This document shows, in pieces, positions 1 to 9,350 of a DNA stretch of 64,000 bases (position 1 is its first letter; each line of letters opens with the position of its first letter). Both the position numbers and the translations under genes were made by a program. Below the pieces are notes generated by a model. The model was not told the DNA's origin. It ran no database searches and saw only the letters and a program-made list of their open reading frames with translations. Where the stretch lies: contig NZ_CP092497.1 in NCBI RefSeq assembly GCF_022479115.1, positions 3,224,001 to 3,288,000 on the forward strand. Direction: 5' to 3'. The stretch is from Amycolatopsis sp. EV170708-02-1 (GTDB lineage: Bacteria > Actinomycetota > Actinomycetes > Mycobacteriales > Pseudonocardiaceae).

Positions 1-231
1 CAGATAGCCGAACGGGTCGATCGCGGCGCTGGCGAGCTCGCCCGCGAGGCTCAGCACACCGAGCCCGCCGCCGATCCAGTCGCCGTTCGAGATGCCGTTG
101 AAGGCGTCCATCGCCGACTCGGCGACACCGATGCCCGCCGCGTAGCCGTATTCGCTGTTCCCGGCTGTCAGCGGCCCTGGGCCGTCGCCATCCGTCGGCG
201 CCTTTGCGACGAGCGGGTTTCCCTCGGGCAT
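1..231 (-). CDS. Type VII secretion-associated protein, N-terminal part (partial)
   Basis: The gene runs off the left edge; only the first 77 residues are visible, starting MPEGNPLVAKAPTDGDG. The ATG overlaps the TGA of the upstream EspC-like gene by 4 bp (ATGA), so the two are translationally coupled. The visible part has a disordered Pro/Gly/Thr-rich start, then an Ala/Gly-rich segment with WIGGG and repeated small residues, as in large WXG100/PPE-like substrates of actinobacteria. I infer a type VII secretion substrate or polymorphic-toxin N-terminus from context; the effector domain, if any, is outside the window. Confidence 0.6.
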   Translation of the reverse strand, partial: MPEGNPLVAKAPTDGDGPGPLTAGNSEYGYAAGIGVAESAMDAFNGISNGDWIGGGLGVLSLAGELASAAIDPFGYL

Positions 232-545
232 CAGTCAGGCACCTGCGCGTTCTTGAACTCGGCGGCGAAGTTCTCGTCCTGCGTCTGGTAGGCGTTCGAC
301 GCGGACCGCACGTTGTTCGCCACCGCGGTCGCGGCCTCGACGGCCTTGTTCAGCGCGTTGATGCCGAACTCCTCGACCGGGTCGAGCATCATCCGGAACG
401 GCTGGCAGATGATGCCGTACGCGTCGGTCGGCATGCTCACCTGCTGCGCGGCGTCGACCGCCGTGCGCAGGCCGTCGGCGATGCCGTCGATCTGCTTGGC
501 GTGCGCGTCGAGGTCGGCGCCGAGCTCAAAACCCTTGCCTGCCAT
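231..545 (-). CDS. EspC-like ESX secretion-associated protein (type VII target)
   Basis: 104 residues, helical and lacking Cys-rich or membrane segments, beginning MAGKGFELGADLDAHAKQID. Size, the two-helix pattern (residues ~10-35 and ~60-95) and the Ala/Val/Asn-rich second helix fit the DUF2580/EspC family of small proteins secreted with ESX substrates. A purine-rich ribosome site (GAGGGGAG) sits just before the ATG. It is followed with a 4-bp overlap by a large partial gene, the usual chaperone/partner-then-substrate order. The family assignment is by resemblance. Confidence 0.7.
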   Translation of the reverse strand: MAGKGFELGADLDAHAKQIDGIADGLRTAVDAAQQVSMPTDAYGIICQPFRMMLDPVEEFGINALNKAVEAATAVANNVRSASNAYQTQDENFAAEFKNAQVPD

Positions 546-577
546 GGTTTCTCCCCTCTACCAGGCCGGATGAACGT

Positions 578-1135
578 CTACGAAAGGATGCTGCCGCCGA
601 AGTCGTCGTCATCGTCGTCCTGCGTGCGGCGGCGGCGCGGGATTGGCTTCGGCTGAGGTGGATTCTGGGGCGGGTTCGCCTGCGCGGGCGGCAGCGAGGG
701 CTCGTCCTCCTCCGGGCCGAAGCGGTGGTGCCGCTCGGGTTCCGGCGGTGCGAGGTTCTCCTCCGGCGGAGCTTCCGGGAAGGTGCTCTGCGCTTCCGCG
801 ATCACCCTGTTCGCCGTCTCGTCGGTCGTGCCGACGGTCTCGGCCATCGCCGCCTGCAGCAGTTCGGGGATCCGCGACTGCGCGAGCTGGACGAGGCGCA
901 TGACCTGCGACGAGATCTCCGCCATCCGTTTGCCGCTCGCGGCTTCGGAGATGACGAGGTTCGTGAGGAGGCCCTTCGAGTCGATGGTGACCTCGATGGT
1001 GTTGTCCTTCGACCGCTCGGTCACGGTCTGGCCCTGCATGCGGGCGGCCATCGCCTGATAGCGCGCCGCGGTCTCCTGGATCTGCTTCGTCCAGTTGTCC
1101 ACCATGCGTTCGCTGGCGTCGACGTTGTCCGGCAT
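578..1135 (-). CDS. YbaB/EbfC-like protein with acidic tail (type VII locus)
   Basis: 185 residues from ATG at 1135, chosen because GGAAGGG lies about 6 nt upstream; an upstream ATG at 1249 would add 38 unrelated residues. Residues ~10-120 have the YbaB/EbfC pattern: helix, then a strand with TIEVTIDSKGLLTNLVIS, then a helix ending in LLQAAMAETV. The remaining ~65 residues are a Pro-rich linker and a run of Asp. YbaB-like proteins commonly sit next to EspC-like and WXG100 genes in actinobacteria, matching the two genes downstream. The exact role in secretion is unknown. Confidence 0.7.
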   Translation of the reverse strand: MPDNVDASERMVDNWTKQIQETAARYQAMAARMQGQTVTERSKDNTIEVTIDSKGLLTNLVISEAASGKRMAEISSQVMRLVQLAQSRIPELLQAAMAETVGTTDETANRVIAEAQSTFPEAPPEENLAPPEPERHHRFGPEEDEPSLPPAQANPPQNPPQPKPIPRRRRTQDDDDDDFGGSILS

Positions 1136-1282
1136 CGGGACCCTTCCAAGCTGCGTGCTGACGTCTTCACACTGACGGTTCGAAGACGCCACCGGTTCCG
1201 GTGTTTCGCGTATTTCGTCGAACAGCCTAGTGCTCGTCCGGTGTACCACCCCGGGGCGACAAAGTCGGCCCCGTCACGCAGC

Positions 1283-1325
1283 GAAAGGGCTCTTCACCAC
1301 ACGAAGTGCGATGAAGAGCCCTTTC
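1283..1325. repeat. Intergenic palindrome (hairpin, 14-bp stem)
   Basis: GAAAGGGCTCTTCA at 1283-1296 is perfectly complementary to TGAAGAGCCCTTTC at 1312-1325, with a 15-nt loop. It lies between the 3' end of hppD and the start of the YbaB-like gene, so it could end hppD transcription. It belongs to the series of long intergenic palindromes seen across the window. Confidence 0.75.
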
Positions 1326-1385
1326 ACGCCTTGCGAACTGCCGGGGTCAGTGGTCGCCTTGGTCCAGCCTGATGGCGTCTCGCCG

Positions 1386-2624
<1,239 letters not shown>

Positions 2625-2635
2625 TCAAAGATTTC

Positions 2636-2674
2636 ACTGCGCACTATGACCAGTCGACGAGGGGGATGCGCAGT
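2636..2674. promoter_or_regulatory. Inverted repeat between hppD and lrp-like gene, candidate operator
   Basis: ACTGCGCA at 2636-2643 and TGCGCAGT at 2667-2674 are perfect inverted repeats separated by 23 bp in the divergent intergenic region. GTCAAAG occurs as a direct repeat next to both halves (about 2623 and 2673). Lrp/AsnC regulators usually bind such spaced dyads between themselves and their target. Binding is inferred. Confidence 0.45.
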
Positions 2675-2707
2675 CAAAGTGGACAACCTGTTCAGGAGGT
2701 AGGCCCG

Positions 2708-3181
2708 ATGTCGGAAGCGCTCGACGCACTGGACGCGCGGCTGCTGCTGTTGCTCACCGACTCGCCCCGGCTCGGCGTGCTCGAATGCGCCCGCCGTCTC
2801 GGCGTCGCGCGGGGCACCGTACAGGCGAGGCTGGACCGGTTGACCGAGCGCGGGATCCTCGGCGGGTTCCCGCCCGAACTCGACCTCGCGGCGATGGGAT
2901 ACGGCCTCACCGCGTTCGCCGTCCTGGAGATCGCGCAGGGCCGCCGGGCCGAGGTCGCGGAGGCGCTGTCCGCCATCGACGAGGTCTGCGAAGTCCACGC
3001 GACGACCGGGCAGGGTGACCTCTTCGTGCGGATGGTGGCGCGCAACAACGACGACCTGCAGCGGGTGGTGGACGAGGTGGTCGGCGCGCCGTACGTGCGG
3101 CGGACGTCGACGTCGATCGCGTTGTCGACGCCGGTTCCGCCGCGCGTACGGCCGCTGCTGGAACGGCTGGCGAGGAGCTAG
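2708..3181 (+). CDS. Lrp/AsnC family regulator, likely controls hppD
   Basis: 157 residues from ATG 2708, fixed by a textbook AGGAGGT at 2694-2700. Residues ~5-55 form the AsnC winged helix-turn-helix (LDARLLLLLTDSPRLGVLECARRLGVARGTVQARLDRL) and the remainder is the RAM ligand-binding domain with the HATTGQGDLFVRMVARNNDDL core. Divergent placement from hppD with a dyad between them suggests control of tyrosine degradation, as for other Lrp genes beside hppD in actinomycetes. The 3' end overlaps the convergent MBL gene by 3 bp. Confidence 0.9.
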   Translation: MSEALDALDARLLLLLTDSPRLGVLECARRLGVARGTVQARLDRLTERGILGGFPPELDLAAMGYGLTAFAVLEIAQGRRAEVAEALSAIDEVCEVHATTGQGDLFVRMVARNNDDLQRVVDEVVGAPYVRRTSTSIALSTPVPPRVRPLLERLARS

Positions 3182-3981
3182 CCCACCTGGCTCAGATACC
3201 GCTTCGCCGACCGCTGGACGGCCTCGTGCCCGTCGGTGCGGATGATCGCATCCCACCAGGCGCCGTAGATCGCCTCGAACGCGTACGGTTCGAGCAGTTC
3301 GGCCGCCCGGCGGACGACCTCGGGCCGCTCCGGGATCAGGTTCGGGTAGCTGTACATCATGCCGACGAAGCGGCGGTCCGGGATGACCTGCAGGATGTCG
3401 CCCGAGAGCACCGCGCCGCGGCCGTTCTCCCCACCCGGCCAGTGCAGCACGGTCCCGCCGGCGAAATGCACGCCGAGGTTGATGAGCCGCAGGCCGGGGG
3501 CGACGTCGAGGGTCGTCCCGCTCCACAGCTTGATCGCCGGATCCGGCCTGCCGATCCACTGCCGGTCGCCCTCGTGCAGGTAGATGGGCGCGTCGAAGGC
3601 GTGGGCCCACTCGACCATGGTGGTGTAGTAGTGCGGGTGGCTGATCGCGATGCCGGTGAGGCCGCCGAGGTCACGGACCTTGGCGACGAGGTCGTCGTCG
3701 ATGAAGCCCGCGCAGTCCCACAGGAAGTTGCCTGATTCGGCCTTGACCAGCAGCGCGCGCTCGCCGATGGCGAAATTGGGAGTGGACCCGACCCCGATGA
3801 GGCCGGGGCCCTGCTCCTCGATGCGTGCCTGGTACGTCCCGCTCGCGCGGACGGTGTCCAGATCGGTCCAGCGCTGTCCGGCCTGCGGGATGTACTGACG
3901 TTCGTCCTCGCAGATCGGGCAGTCGGACCGGGGTTCCGCGTACTGCATGCCGCAGGCGACGCAGATGGGTAGTTCGCTCAT
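3178..3981 (-). CDS. MBL-fold metallo-hydrolase with N-terminal zinc ribbon
   Basis: 267 residues from ATG 3981, which has GGAGGG at a good distance; an ATG at 4011 lacks a site. An N-terminal zinc-ribbon (C-V-A-C ... C-P-I-C, residues ~7-25) precedes a metallo-beta-lactamase domain. The metal motif is altered: ISHPHYYTTMVEWA replaces the canonical HxHxDH, so the Asp and last His are not in the usual places. HEGD, VHFAGGTVLHW and LSGDILQV follow as later motifs. The substrate is unknown. It is convergent with the Lrp gene. Confidence 0.8.
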   Translation of the reverse strand: MSELPICVACGMQYAEPRSDCPICEDERQYIPQAGQRWTDLDTVRASGTYQARIEEQGPGLIGVGSTPNFAIGERALLVKAESGNFLWDCAGFIDDDLVAKVRDLGGLTGIAISHPHYYTTMVEWAHAFDAPIYLHEGDRQWIGRPDPAIKLWSGTTLDVAPGLRLINLGVHFAGGTVLHWPGGENGRGAVLSGDILQVIPDRRFVGMMYSYPNLIPERPEVVRRAAELLEPYAFEAIYGAWWDAIIRTDGHEAVQRSAKRYLSQVG

Positions 3982-4062
3982 CGTTTCCCTCCAGAATTCT
4001 CCGGAGGTCACGCTAACGGCTCATATGCGCGCCCGGCCATGTCGGGCCGGGCGCGCGGAGGC

Positions 4063-4554
4063 TCACTTGCCGGTGTACGGCACGGCCTTGACGAGCGTCA
4101 CCTTCTGGATGCTGCCGTTGGGCAGCTCGTACTCGCGGGTCTCGCCCTCTTTGGCGCCGAGCAGCGCCTTGCCGAGCGGCGACTCCGGCGAGTAGACGTC
4201 CAGGTCACCCTCGGTGCCCTCTTCACGGGTCGCCAAGAGGAAGTTCTCGTCCTCGTCGTCGCCGTCGTAACGCACGGTGAGGACCTTGCCCGGTCCGGCG
4301 CTGCCGTCGTTGGCGGGCGGCTCGCCCACCTTGGCCGAGCGGAGGAGCTCCTGGAGGTGGCGGATGCGGGCCTCGTGCTGGCCCTGCTCCTCACGGGCGG
4401 CGTGGTAGCCGCCGTTCTCCTTGAGGTCGCCCTCTTCCCGGCTGTCGTTGATCTTCGCAGCGATGACCGGGCGGAGCTCGATGTAGTGGTCGAGTTCCTG
4501 CTTGAGCCTGTCGTAGGCATCCTGGGTCAGCCAGGTCACCTTTGTGTCGCTCAC
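4063..4554 (-). CDS. greA: Transcription elongation factor GreA
   Basis: Rescues backtracked RNA polymerase by stimulating transcript cleavage. The GTG at 4554 is chosen (163 residues, start [10 protein letters not shown]) because AGGAG lies 9 nt upstream; the ATG at 4563 abuts the ribosome site. The N-terminal coiled coil carries the acidic tip D-x-x-E in [18 protein letters not shown]. The C-terminal FKBP-like domain includes [23 protein letters not shown]. It is the homologue of Rv1080c and stands next to the DUF4307 and mca genes as in mycobacteria. Confidence 0.95.
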   Translation of the reverse strand: MSDTKVTWLTQDAYDRLKQELDHYIELRPVIAAKINDSREEGDLKENGGYHAAREEQGQHEARIRHLQELLRSAKVGEPPANDGSAGPGKVLTVRYDGDDEDENFLLATREEGTEGDLDVYSPESPLGKALLGAKEGETREYELPNGSIQKVTLVKAVPYTGK

Positions 4555-4649
4555 GGTCACCATCTCCTAGTAGGGCCTGCCAGGCTTGGGTGTACAAGCC
4601 GGCCACCGGACCGGCATGGCGCGCCGGCCTGGCTGAGATAAAGGAAAAA

Positions 4650-4670
4650 CACGGCCCGTCTTGGGCCGTG
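4650..4670 (-). terminator. Intrinsic terminator after the DUF4307 gene
   Basis: CACGGCCC / GGGCCGTG form an 8-bp GC stem with a 5-nt loop. Read on the minus strand, the stem is followed at once by GTTTTTCC. A stem plus U-tract is rare in this GC-rich window, which makes this the clearest factor-independent terminator here. It separates DUF4307 from greA. Confidence 0.8.
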
Positions 4671-4762
4671 CCGGTAGATCAGAGTAACACGGCGCGAGGT
4701 ATCGCCGCCGGTGGAATTCGGTCGCGCCTCGGCGTTGGGCGCCTGTTTCACCCCGTTGGCCG

Positions 4763-5218
4763 CTATGGCCTTGACAGGTACCGTGGTACGTCGTATGAGC
4801 ATCCGAAGATATCAGCCGTGACCGGCTTTCCGATGCTCTTGATGGTGGTCGTCACCCGGCTGTTCTTCGAACCAGGCTGAACGAGGACCTCTTTACGGCC
4901 GCTTTCCGCGCCGGCCTTGTCACGGACCCGGACGACGCAGACGCCGGGACGGTTCACATCGTCCCTGGTCACGTTGATGGTGATCTCCATCGCGTCGCCC
5001 GGCTTCTCGTCGAACGAGACGCGTTCGCCCTCGATGGGCGCGCTGCCGAAGTTCGTGTACGCGACATAGGCGATCCCGCCGCTGACCAGCAGCGCGATCA
5101 CGCCGAACACCAGCCGCCGCCAGCGGGCGGGCTTCGCGGCACGGGCCTTGCCGTACCGGCCTTCGGGCACGTCCGTCCGGGTGCTTTCCGCGCTGGGAGC
5201 GTCCTGTCCCGTGCTCAA
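4763..5218 (-). CDS. DUF4307 single-pass membrane protein (Rv1081c homologue)
   Basis: 151 residues. The start is TTG at 5218 with GGGAGG 6 nt upstream. About 33 polar residues are followed by one transmembrane helix (~36-56, [20 protein letters not shown]) and a ~95-residue extracytoplasmic beta-rich domain with two Cys (GVCVVRV and DIFGCSYD) that could pair. The function is unknown. It is divergent from mca and conserved there across Corynebacteriales and Pseudonocardiales, so a link to thiol metabolism is possible but not shown. Confidence 0.85.
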   Translation of the reverse strand: MSTGQDAPSAESTRTDVPEGRYGKARAAKPARWRRLVFGVIALLVSGGIAYVAYTNFGSAPIEGERVSFDEKPGDAMEITINVTRDDVNRPGVCVVRVRDKAGAESGRKEVLVQPGSKNSRVTTTIKSIGKPVTADIFGCSYDVPRYLSRP

Positions 5219-5364
5219 CCCGGGCCTCCCGGTTGGTGTCGTCGTGCTCGCAGGGACAATGGGGTCGTATGCGAGTGGTTCCCCTCGAGTATCCGCGCCC
5301 GGCCGGGCGGCCCGTCAGGCAGGGTCTGGAGGGGAATAGGGAACGAGAAGGGGACGTTCGGAGC

Positions 5365-6258
5365 ATGGTGTCTGCCGAAGAACCGCCGAAGTCACGCCTC
5401 CGCCTGATGGCGGTGCACGCGCACCCCGACGACGAGTCGAGCAAGGGTGCCGCCACCATGGCCAGGTACGCCGCCGAAGGGCACGAGGTCATGGTCGTGA
5501 CCTGCACCGGCGGTGAAGCGGGCAGTGTGCTGAACCCGGCCATGGACCGTCCCGAAGTACTGACCAACATGACCGAGATCCGCCGGGAGGAGATGGCCCG
5601 CGCGGCCAAGATCCTCGGCGTGAGCCACACCTGGCTCGGGTTCGTCGACTCGGGCCTGCCCGAGGGCGACCCGCTTCCCCCGGTCCCCGAGGGCTCGTTC
5701 GCGGTCGTCCCGCTCGAAGAGTCCACCGGTGCCCTGGTGAAGGTCATCCGCGAGTTCCGCCCGCACGTGATCGTCACCTACGACGAGAACGGCGGGTATC
5801 CGCATCCCGACCACATCCGCACGCACGAGATCTCGGTCGCGGCCTTCGACGCCGCGGGCGAGGCGGAGCGGTACCCGGACGCGGGCGAGCCGTGGCAGCC
5901 GATGAAGCTGTACTACGTGCACGGGTTCTCGCGCGCCAGGATGACGGTGTTCCACGAGGCCCTGCTCGAACGCGGCCTGGAGTCGCCGTACGAGGAGTGG
6001 CTCAAGTCGTGGGACCCGGACAAGGCCGACGTCATGGAGCGGGTGACCACCCGCGTCGAATGCGGCGAGTACTTCGAGCAGCGTGACGAAGCGCTCAAGG
6101 CGCACGCCACCCAGATCGACCCGAACAGCCGCTGGTTCGCCGTCCCGCGCGACCTGCAGCGCGAGGTCTGGCCGACCGAGGAGTACGAGCTGGTCCGCTC
6201 ACTGGTGGACAGCACCCTGCCGGAGGACGATCTGTTCGCCGGCTTGAAGGAGGGCTAA
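5365..6258 (+). CDS. mca: Mycothiol S-conjugate amidase
   Basis: Zinc amidase that cleaves mycothiol-toxin conjugates to a mercapturic acid (exported) and GlcN-Ins (recycled). The ATG at 5365 gives 297 residues, the usual size; GTG 5368 is an alternative with better spacing to GGAG. The LmbE/PIG-L zinc motif [13 protein letters not shown] is at ~17-29 and the third ligand is in [23 protein letters not shown] and the [23 protein letters not shown] stretch match Mca rather than MshB. Its presence shows that the host makes mycothiol. It overlaps the next gene by 1 bp (TAATG). Confidence 0.95.
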   Translation: MVSAEEPPKSRLRLMAVHAHPDDESSKGAATMARYAAEGHEVMVVTCTGGEAGSVLNPAMDRPEVLTNMTEIRREEMARAAKILGVSHTWLGFVDSGLPEGDPLPPVPEGSFAVVPLEESTGALVKVIREFRPHVIVTYDENGGYPHPDHIRTHEISVAAFDAAGEAERYPDAGEPWQPMKLYYVHGFSRARMTVFHEALLERGLESPYEEWLKSWDPDKADVMERVTTRVECGEYFEQRDEALKAHATQIDPNSRWFAVPRDLQREVWPTEEYELVRSLVDSTLPEDDLFAGLKEG

Positions 6259-6578
6259 TGAGTTTCGTGGTGCCGGCGTTCGCCGTCGTTCCGGTGACGG
6301 TGTCGTCGCAGTTCCTGGCGCAGCAGCCCGGCAACGGCGACAACGGCGGCCAAGGTGAGGACTTCGGCAAGTCTTCGCCGGTGGGTTTCCTGATCCTGAT
6401 CCTTTTCCTGATCGCCGTCGCGCTGCTGGTGCGGTCGATGACCAAGCATCTGAAGCGGCTGCCGGAGAGCTTCGACGAGCCCGCCGCCGCTTCTTCCGCG
6501 GAGGAGCCCGAGGCGCAGAAGGCCGAAGCGGCGGAGCCTGAGGCGAAGGCCGAGAAACCGACCGCCAAGTCCGACTGA
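6258..6578 (+). CDS. Small membrane protein downstream of mca (Rv1083 homologue)
   Basis: 106 residues. A short N-terminal hydrophobic segment and a Gly/Asn-rich linker precede a strong transmembrane helix (~43-60, GFLILILFLIAVALLVRSM). The cytoplasmic tail is Glu/Ala/Lys-rich and of low complexity. Its ATG shares the A of the mca TAA stop, so it is translationally coupled to mca, as Rv1083 is to Rv1082. The function is unknown. Confidence 0.85.
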   Translation: MSFVVPAFAVVPVTVSSQFLAQQPGNGDNGGQGEDFGKSSPVGFLILILFLIAVALLVRSMTKHLKRLPESFDEPAAASSAEEPEAQKAEAAEPEAKAEKPTAKSD

Positions 6579-6609
6579 CGCCTCGCCGCCGCCCTTGCCC
6601 TGGAAGTAG

Positions 6610-6686
6610 GTGAAGGCCCCCTTCACCGCGCTAGACGCGGTGAAGGCCCCCTTCACCGCGCTAGACGCGGTGAAGGGGGCCTTCAC
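6610..6686. repeat. Tandem palindrome array (three 17-bp units, 30-bp period)
   Basis: GTGAAGGCCCCCTTCAC occurs at 6610-6626 and 6640-6656. Its reverse complement GTGAAGGGGGCCTTCAC lies at 6670-6686, with CGCGCTAGACGCG as each spacer. Copies 2 and 3 plus the CGCG ends of the spacer form a perfect 21-bp stem with a CTAGA loop. It sits downstream of the mca operon and can stop transcription from both sides. Too few units and too much internal symmetry for a CRISPR. Confidence 0.85.
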
Positions 6687-6748
6687 GCGCTACCGCTGTG
6701 GCTGCTGGGGCAAGTGGTGTTGCCGGGGCCTCGGGTGGCGATCGCGTA

Positions 6749-6803
6749 GTCCGTGAGGGCCTCCTTCTCTACCCTCAAGGTAGGCAAGGAGGCCCTCACG
6801 GAC
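6749..6803. repeat. Intergenic palindrome (18-bp perfect stem)
   Basis: GTCCGTGAGGGCCTCCTT at 6749-6766 pairs perfectly with 6786-6803, and CTACC/GGTAG inside extends the fold. It lies 55 bp beyond the stop codon of pnkp, which reads toward it, and close to the array at 6610-6686. Likely a bidirectional transcript end. Confidence 0.8.
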
Positions 6804-6857
6804 CTGCGACCAACGGCCACGTCCGGTAGGTCGCCTCGGCGCGAGAGCCGAAGCGCG

Positions 6858-9350
6858 TCAGAGGCGCGGGTCGACCGGATCCGACTCCAGCGCCAGCACG
6901 GCGAACACGCATTCGTGCACCCGCCACAGCGGCTCCCCGCGCGCCAGCCGCTCCAGCGCCTCCAGCCCCAGCGCGTACTCGCGCAACGCCAGCGCCCGCT
7001 TCCGGTTGAGACCCCGTTTGCGAAGGCGCGAGAGGTTCTCCGGCAGCGTGTAGTCCGGCCCGTAGATGATCCGCAGGTACTCCCGCCCGCGCACCTTCAC
7101 CCCGGGCTGCACCAGTCCGCGCGCGCCACGAGTCAGGTTCGCCGCCGGTTTGACGACCATGCCCTCGCCGCCCGCGCCGGTCAGCTCCAGCCACCATGCG
7201 ACGCCGCGCGCCACGGACGCCGGGTCGGTCGTGTCGACGGCCAGCGTCCGTGTGCGTGTGAACAGGTCGCCGGTGAGCCGGTCCAGCAGCGCGAGGTGCC
7301 CCTCGTGCGGCCGGTCGTGGTACGTGCGGCCCTCCGACGCCAGGATCTGGAACGGCGCCAGCCGGACGCCTTCGAGGCCGTCGGTCGGCCAGCAGTAACG
7401 CCGGTACGCCCGCCGGTAAGCGTCCACAGTGGACTCGCGGGTCCGGGTGCGCGCCAAGAGCTCCGACACGTCGATCCCGCGAGCGGCGGCCGCGTCCAGC
7501 GTCGCGACGGCGGCGGGCAGCACGGACTGCGCCGCCGCGCCCACGGCCGCGTACTGGCCCGAGATCAGCGACCCGGCTTTCGCGCTCCACGGCAGCAGTT
7601 CCGTGTCGAGCAGCAGCCAGCCGGTGTCCAGTTCCTCGAACAGTTCCGCCGCCGCTTCCCGCACACCGGCGAGCAGCCGCGCGTTCTGCTCGGGCGCGAA
7701 GAACGGACGGCCGGTGCGGGTGTACACCGCGCCGGAGCCGTGGATCCCGAACCGCGCGGGAGCCACGTCGTCGTCGCGGCACACGAGCACGACGGCACGT
7801 GAGCCCATGTGCTTCTCTTCGCACAGGACGTGATCGACACCCGCCGCGCGGAATTCGGCGAAAGCCTCCTCGGGGTGTTCGAGGTAGCCGTCCACGTCGG
7901 ACGTCGAACACGGCGCCATGGTCGGCGGCAGGTACGGCAGCCAGCGCGGGTCGACGGCGAAGCGGCTCATCACCTCGAGCGCCGCCGCCGACTGTTCGGC
8001 GAAGACCCCGACCCGGCCGTGGTGCCGGGTCTCGACGATCCGCTTCCCGGTGACGTCGCCGAGCTCCAGTACCGCGGGCTCGCGTCCGCCCAGCGGCCGC
8101 GCCGGTTCGAGCGGACGTGACGGCTCGTACCAGACCTTTTTGGCCTTCACCGAGACGACTTCCCGCTCCGGGTAACGCAAAGCGGTCAGCTTGCCGCCGA
8201 AGACACAGCCCGTGTCGAGACACATGGTCCCGTTGATCCATTCCGGTTCCAGCGTCGGCGTGTGTCCATAAAGGACCATCGCCTTGCCGCGGTAGTCGCG
8301 CGCCCACGGCAACCGGACCGGCAGGCCGTATTCGTCGGTCTCGCCGGTGGTGTCGCCGTAGAGCGCGGTGCTCCGCACCCGGCCGGACGCGCGCCCGTGG
8401 AACTTCTCGGGCAGGCCCGCGTGCGCGACGACGAGCTTGCCGCCGTCGAGGACGTAGTGCGCGATGAGTCCTTCGCAGAAGGCGTGCGCCTTCGCGCGGA
8501 ACTCCTCGTCCTGCACGGAAAGCTGCTCCAGCGACTCCGCGAGGCCGTGCGTGGTCTTGACGTTGCGCCCGTTCAGCGCGCGGACCAGTTTCTGTTCGTG
8601 GTTCCCGCAGACGACCAGCGCGCTGCCCGCCTCGGCCATCGCCATCACCCGCCGCAGCACGCCGGGTGTGTCGGGCCCGCGGTCGACGAGGTCGCCGACG
8701 AACACGGCGGTCCGTCCCTCCGGGTGCACGCCGTCGACGTACCCCAGCTCGGAGAGCAGTTCGTCCAGTTCCTCGCGGCAACCGTGGACGTCGCCGATGA
8801 CGTCGAACGGCCCGGTCAGCTCGCGGCGGTCGTTGCGCAGGGGCTCGACGACGATCTCCGCTTCGGCGATCTCGGCCTCGCTCCGCAACACGTGCACCCG
8901 GCGGAAACCCTCGCGCTCCAACGACTTCAGCGAGCGGTGCAGTTCGCCGCGCTGACGACGGACGACGTGCTCGCCGAAGTCGCGATCCGGCCGGGCCTCG
9001 TTGCGTTCCTGGCAGACCTTCACCGGCAGGTCGAGCACGATCGCCGTCGGAAGGACGTCGTACTCCTTCGCCAGCTTCAGCAGGCTGGCCCGCGACGCGC
9101 GCTGGACGTTCGTCGCGTCGATGACGGTGATCCTGCCCGCTTCGAGCCGCTTCGCCGCGACGTAGTGGAGCACGTCGAAAGCGGCGCCCGACGCGCTCTG
9201 GTCGTTCTCGTCGTCGGCCACCAGGCCGCGGAAGTAGTCGCTGGACAGTACCTGTGTGGGCGCGAAATGCGTCCGCGCGAAGGTCGACTTGCCGGAGCCG
9301 GAGGCGCCGACGAGCACGACGAGGGACATGTCGGGGATGGTCAGTTTCAT
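6858..9350 (-). CDS. pnkp: Bacterial polynucleotide kinase-phosphatase-ligase (RNA repair)
   Basis: 830 residues, near the ~870 of the Clostridium thermocellum enzyme. Three domains: a 5'-kinase with P-loop GASGSGKST (15-23); a metallophosphoesterase with GDVHGC (~186), GDLVDRGPDT (~218) and GNHEQ; and a ligase-type adenylyltransferase with KHMGSR (Lys ~513). It heals and seals broken RNA ends, with sealing needing Hen1. The ATG has AAGGAGG 8 nt upstream and overlaps the hen1 stop by 4 bp (ATGA). The domain order, size and hen1 partner make the call secure. Confidence 0.95.
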   Translation of the reverse strand: MKLTIPDMSLVVLVGASGSGKSTFARTHFAPTQVLSSDYFRGLVADDENDQSASGAAFDVLHYVAAKRLEAGRITVIDATNVQRASRASLLKLAKEYDVLPTAIVLDLPVKVCQERNEARPDRDFGEHVVRRQRGELHRSLKSLEREGFRRVHVLRSEAEIAEAEIVVEPLRNDRRELTGPFDVIGDVHGCREELDELLSELGYVDGVHPEGRTAVFVGDLVDRGPDTPGVLRRVMAMAEAGSALVVCGNHEQKLVRALNGRNVKTTHGLAESLEQLSVQDEEFRAKAHAFCEGLIAHYVLDGGKLVVAHAGLPEKFHGRASGRVRSTALYGDTTGETDEYGLPVRLPWARDYRGKAMVLYGHTPTLEPEWINGTMCLDTGCVFGGKLTALRYPEREVVSVKAKKVWYEPSRPLEPARPLGGREPAVLELGDVTGKRIVETRHHGRVGVFAEQSAAALEVMSRFAVDPRWLPYLPPTMAPCSTSDVDGYLEHPEEAFAEFRAAGVDHVLCEEKHMGSRAVVLVCRDDDVAPARFGIHGSGAVYTRTGRPFFAPEQNARLLAGVREAAAELFEELDTGWLLLDTELLPWSAKAGSLISGQYAAVGAAAQSVLPAAVATLDAAAARGIDVSELLARTRTRESTVDAYRRAYRRYCWPTDGLEGVRLAPFQILASEGRTYHDRPHEGHLALLDRLTGDLFTRTRTLAVDTTDPASVARGVAWWLELTGAGGEGMVVKPAANLTRGARGLVQPGVKVRGREYLRIIYGPDYTLPENLSRLRKRGLNRKRALALREYALGLEALERLARGEPLWRVHECVFAVLALESDPVDPRL

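Noticed and set aside
6610..6686. Possible CRISPR array
   Set aside because: Only three units, identical spacers, one unit inverted, and no cas genes; it is a palindrome array.
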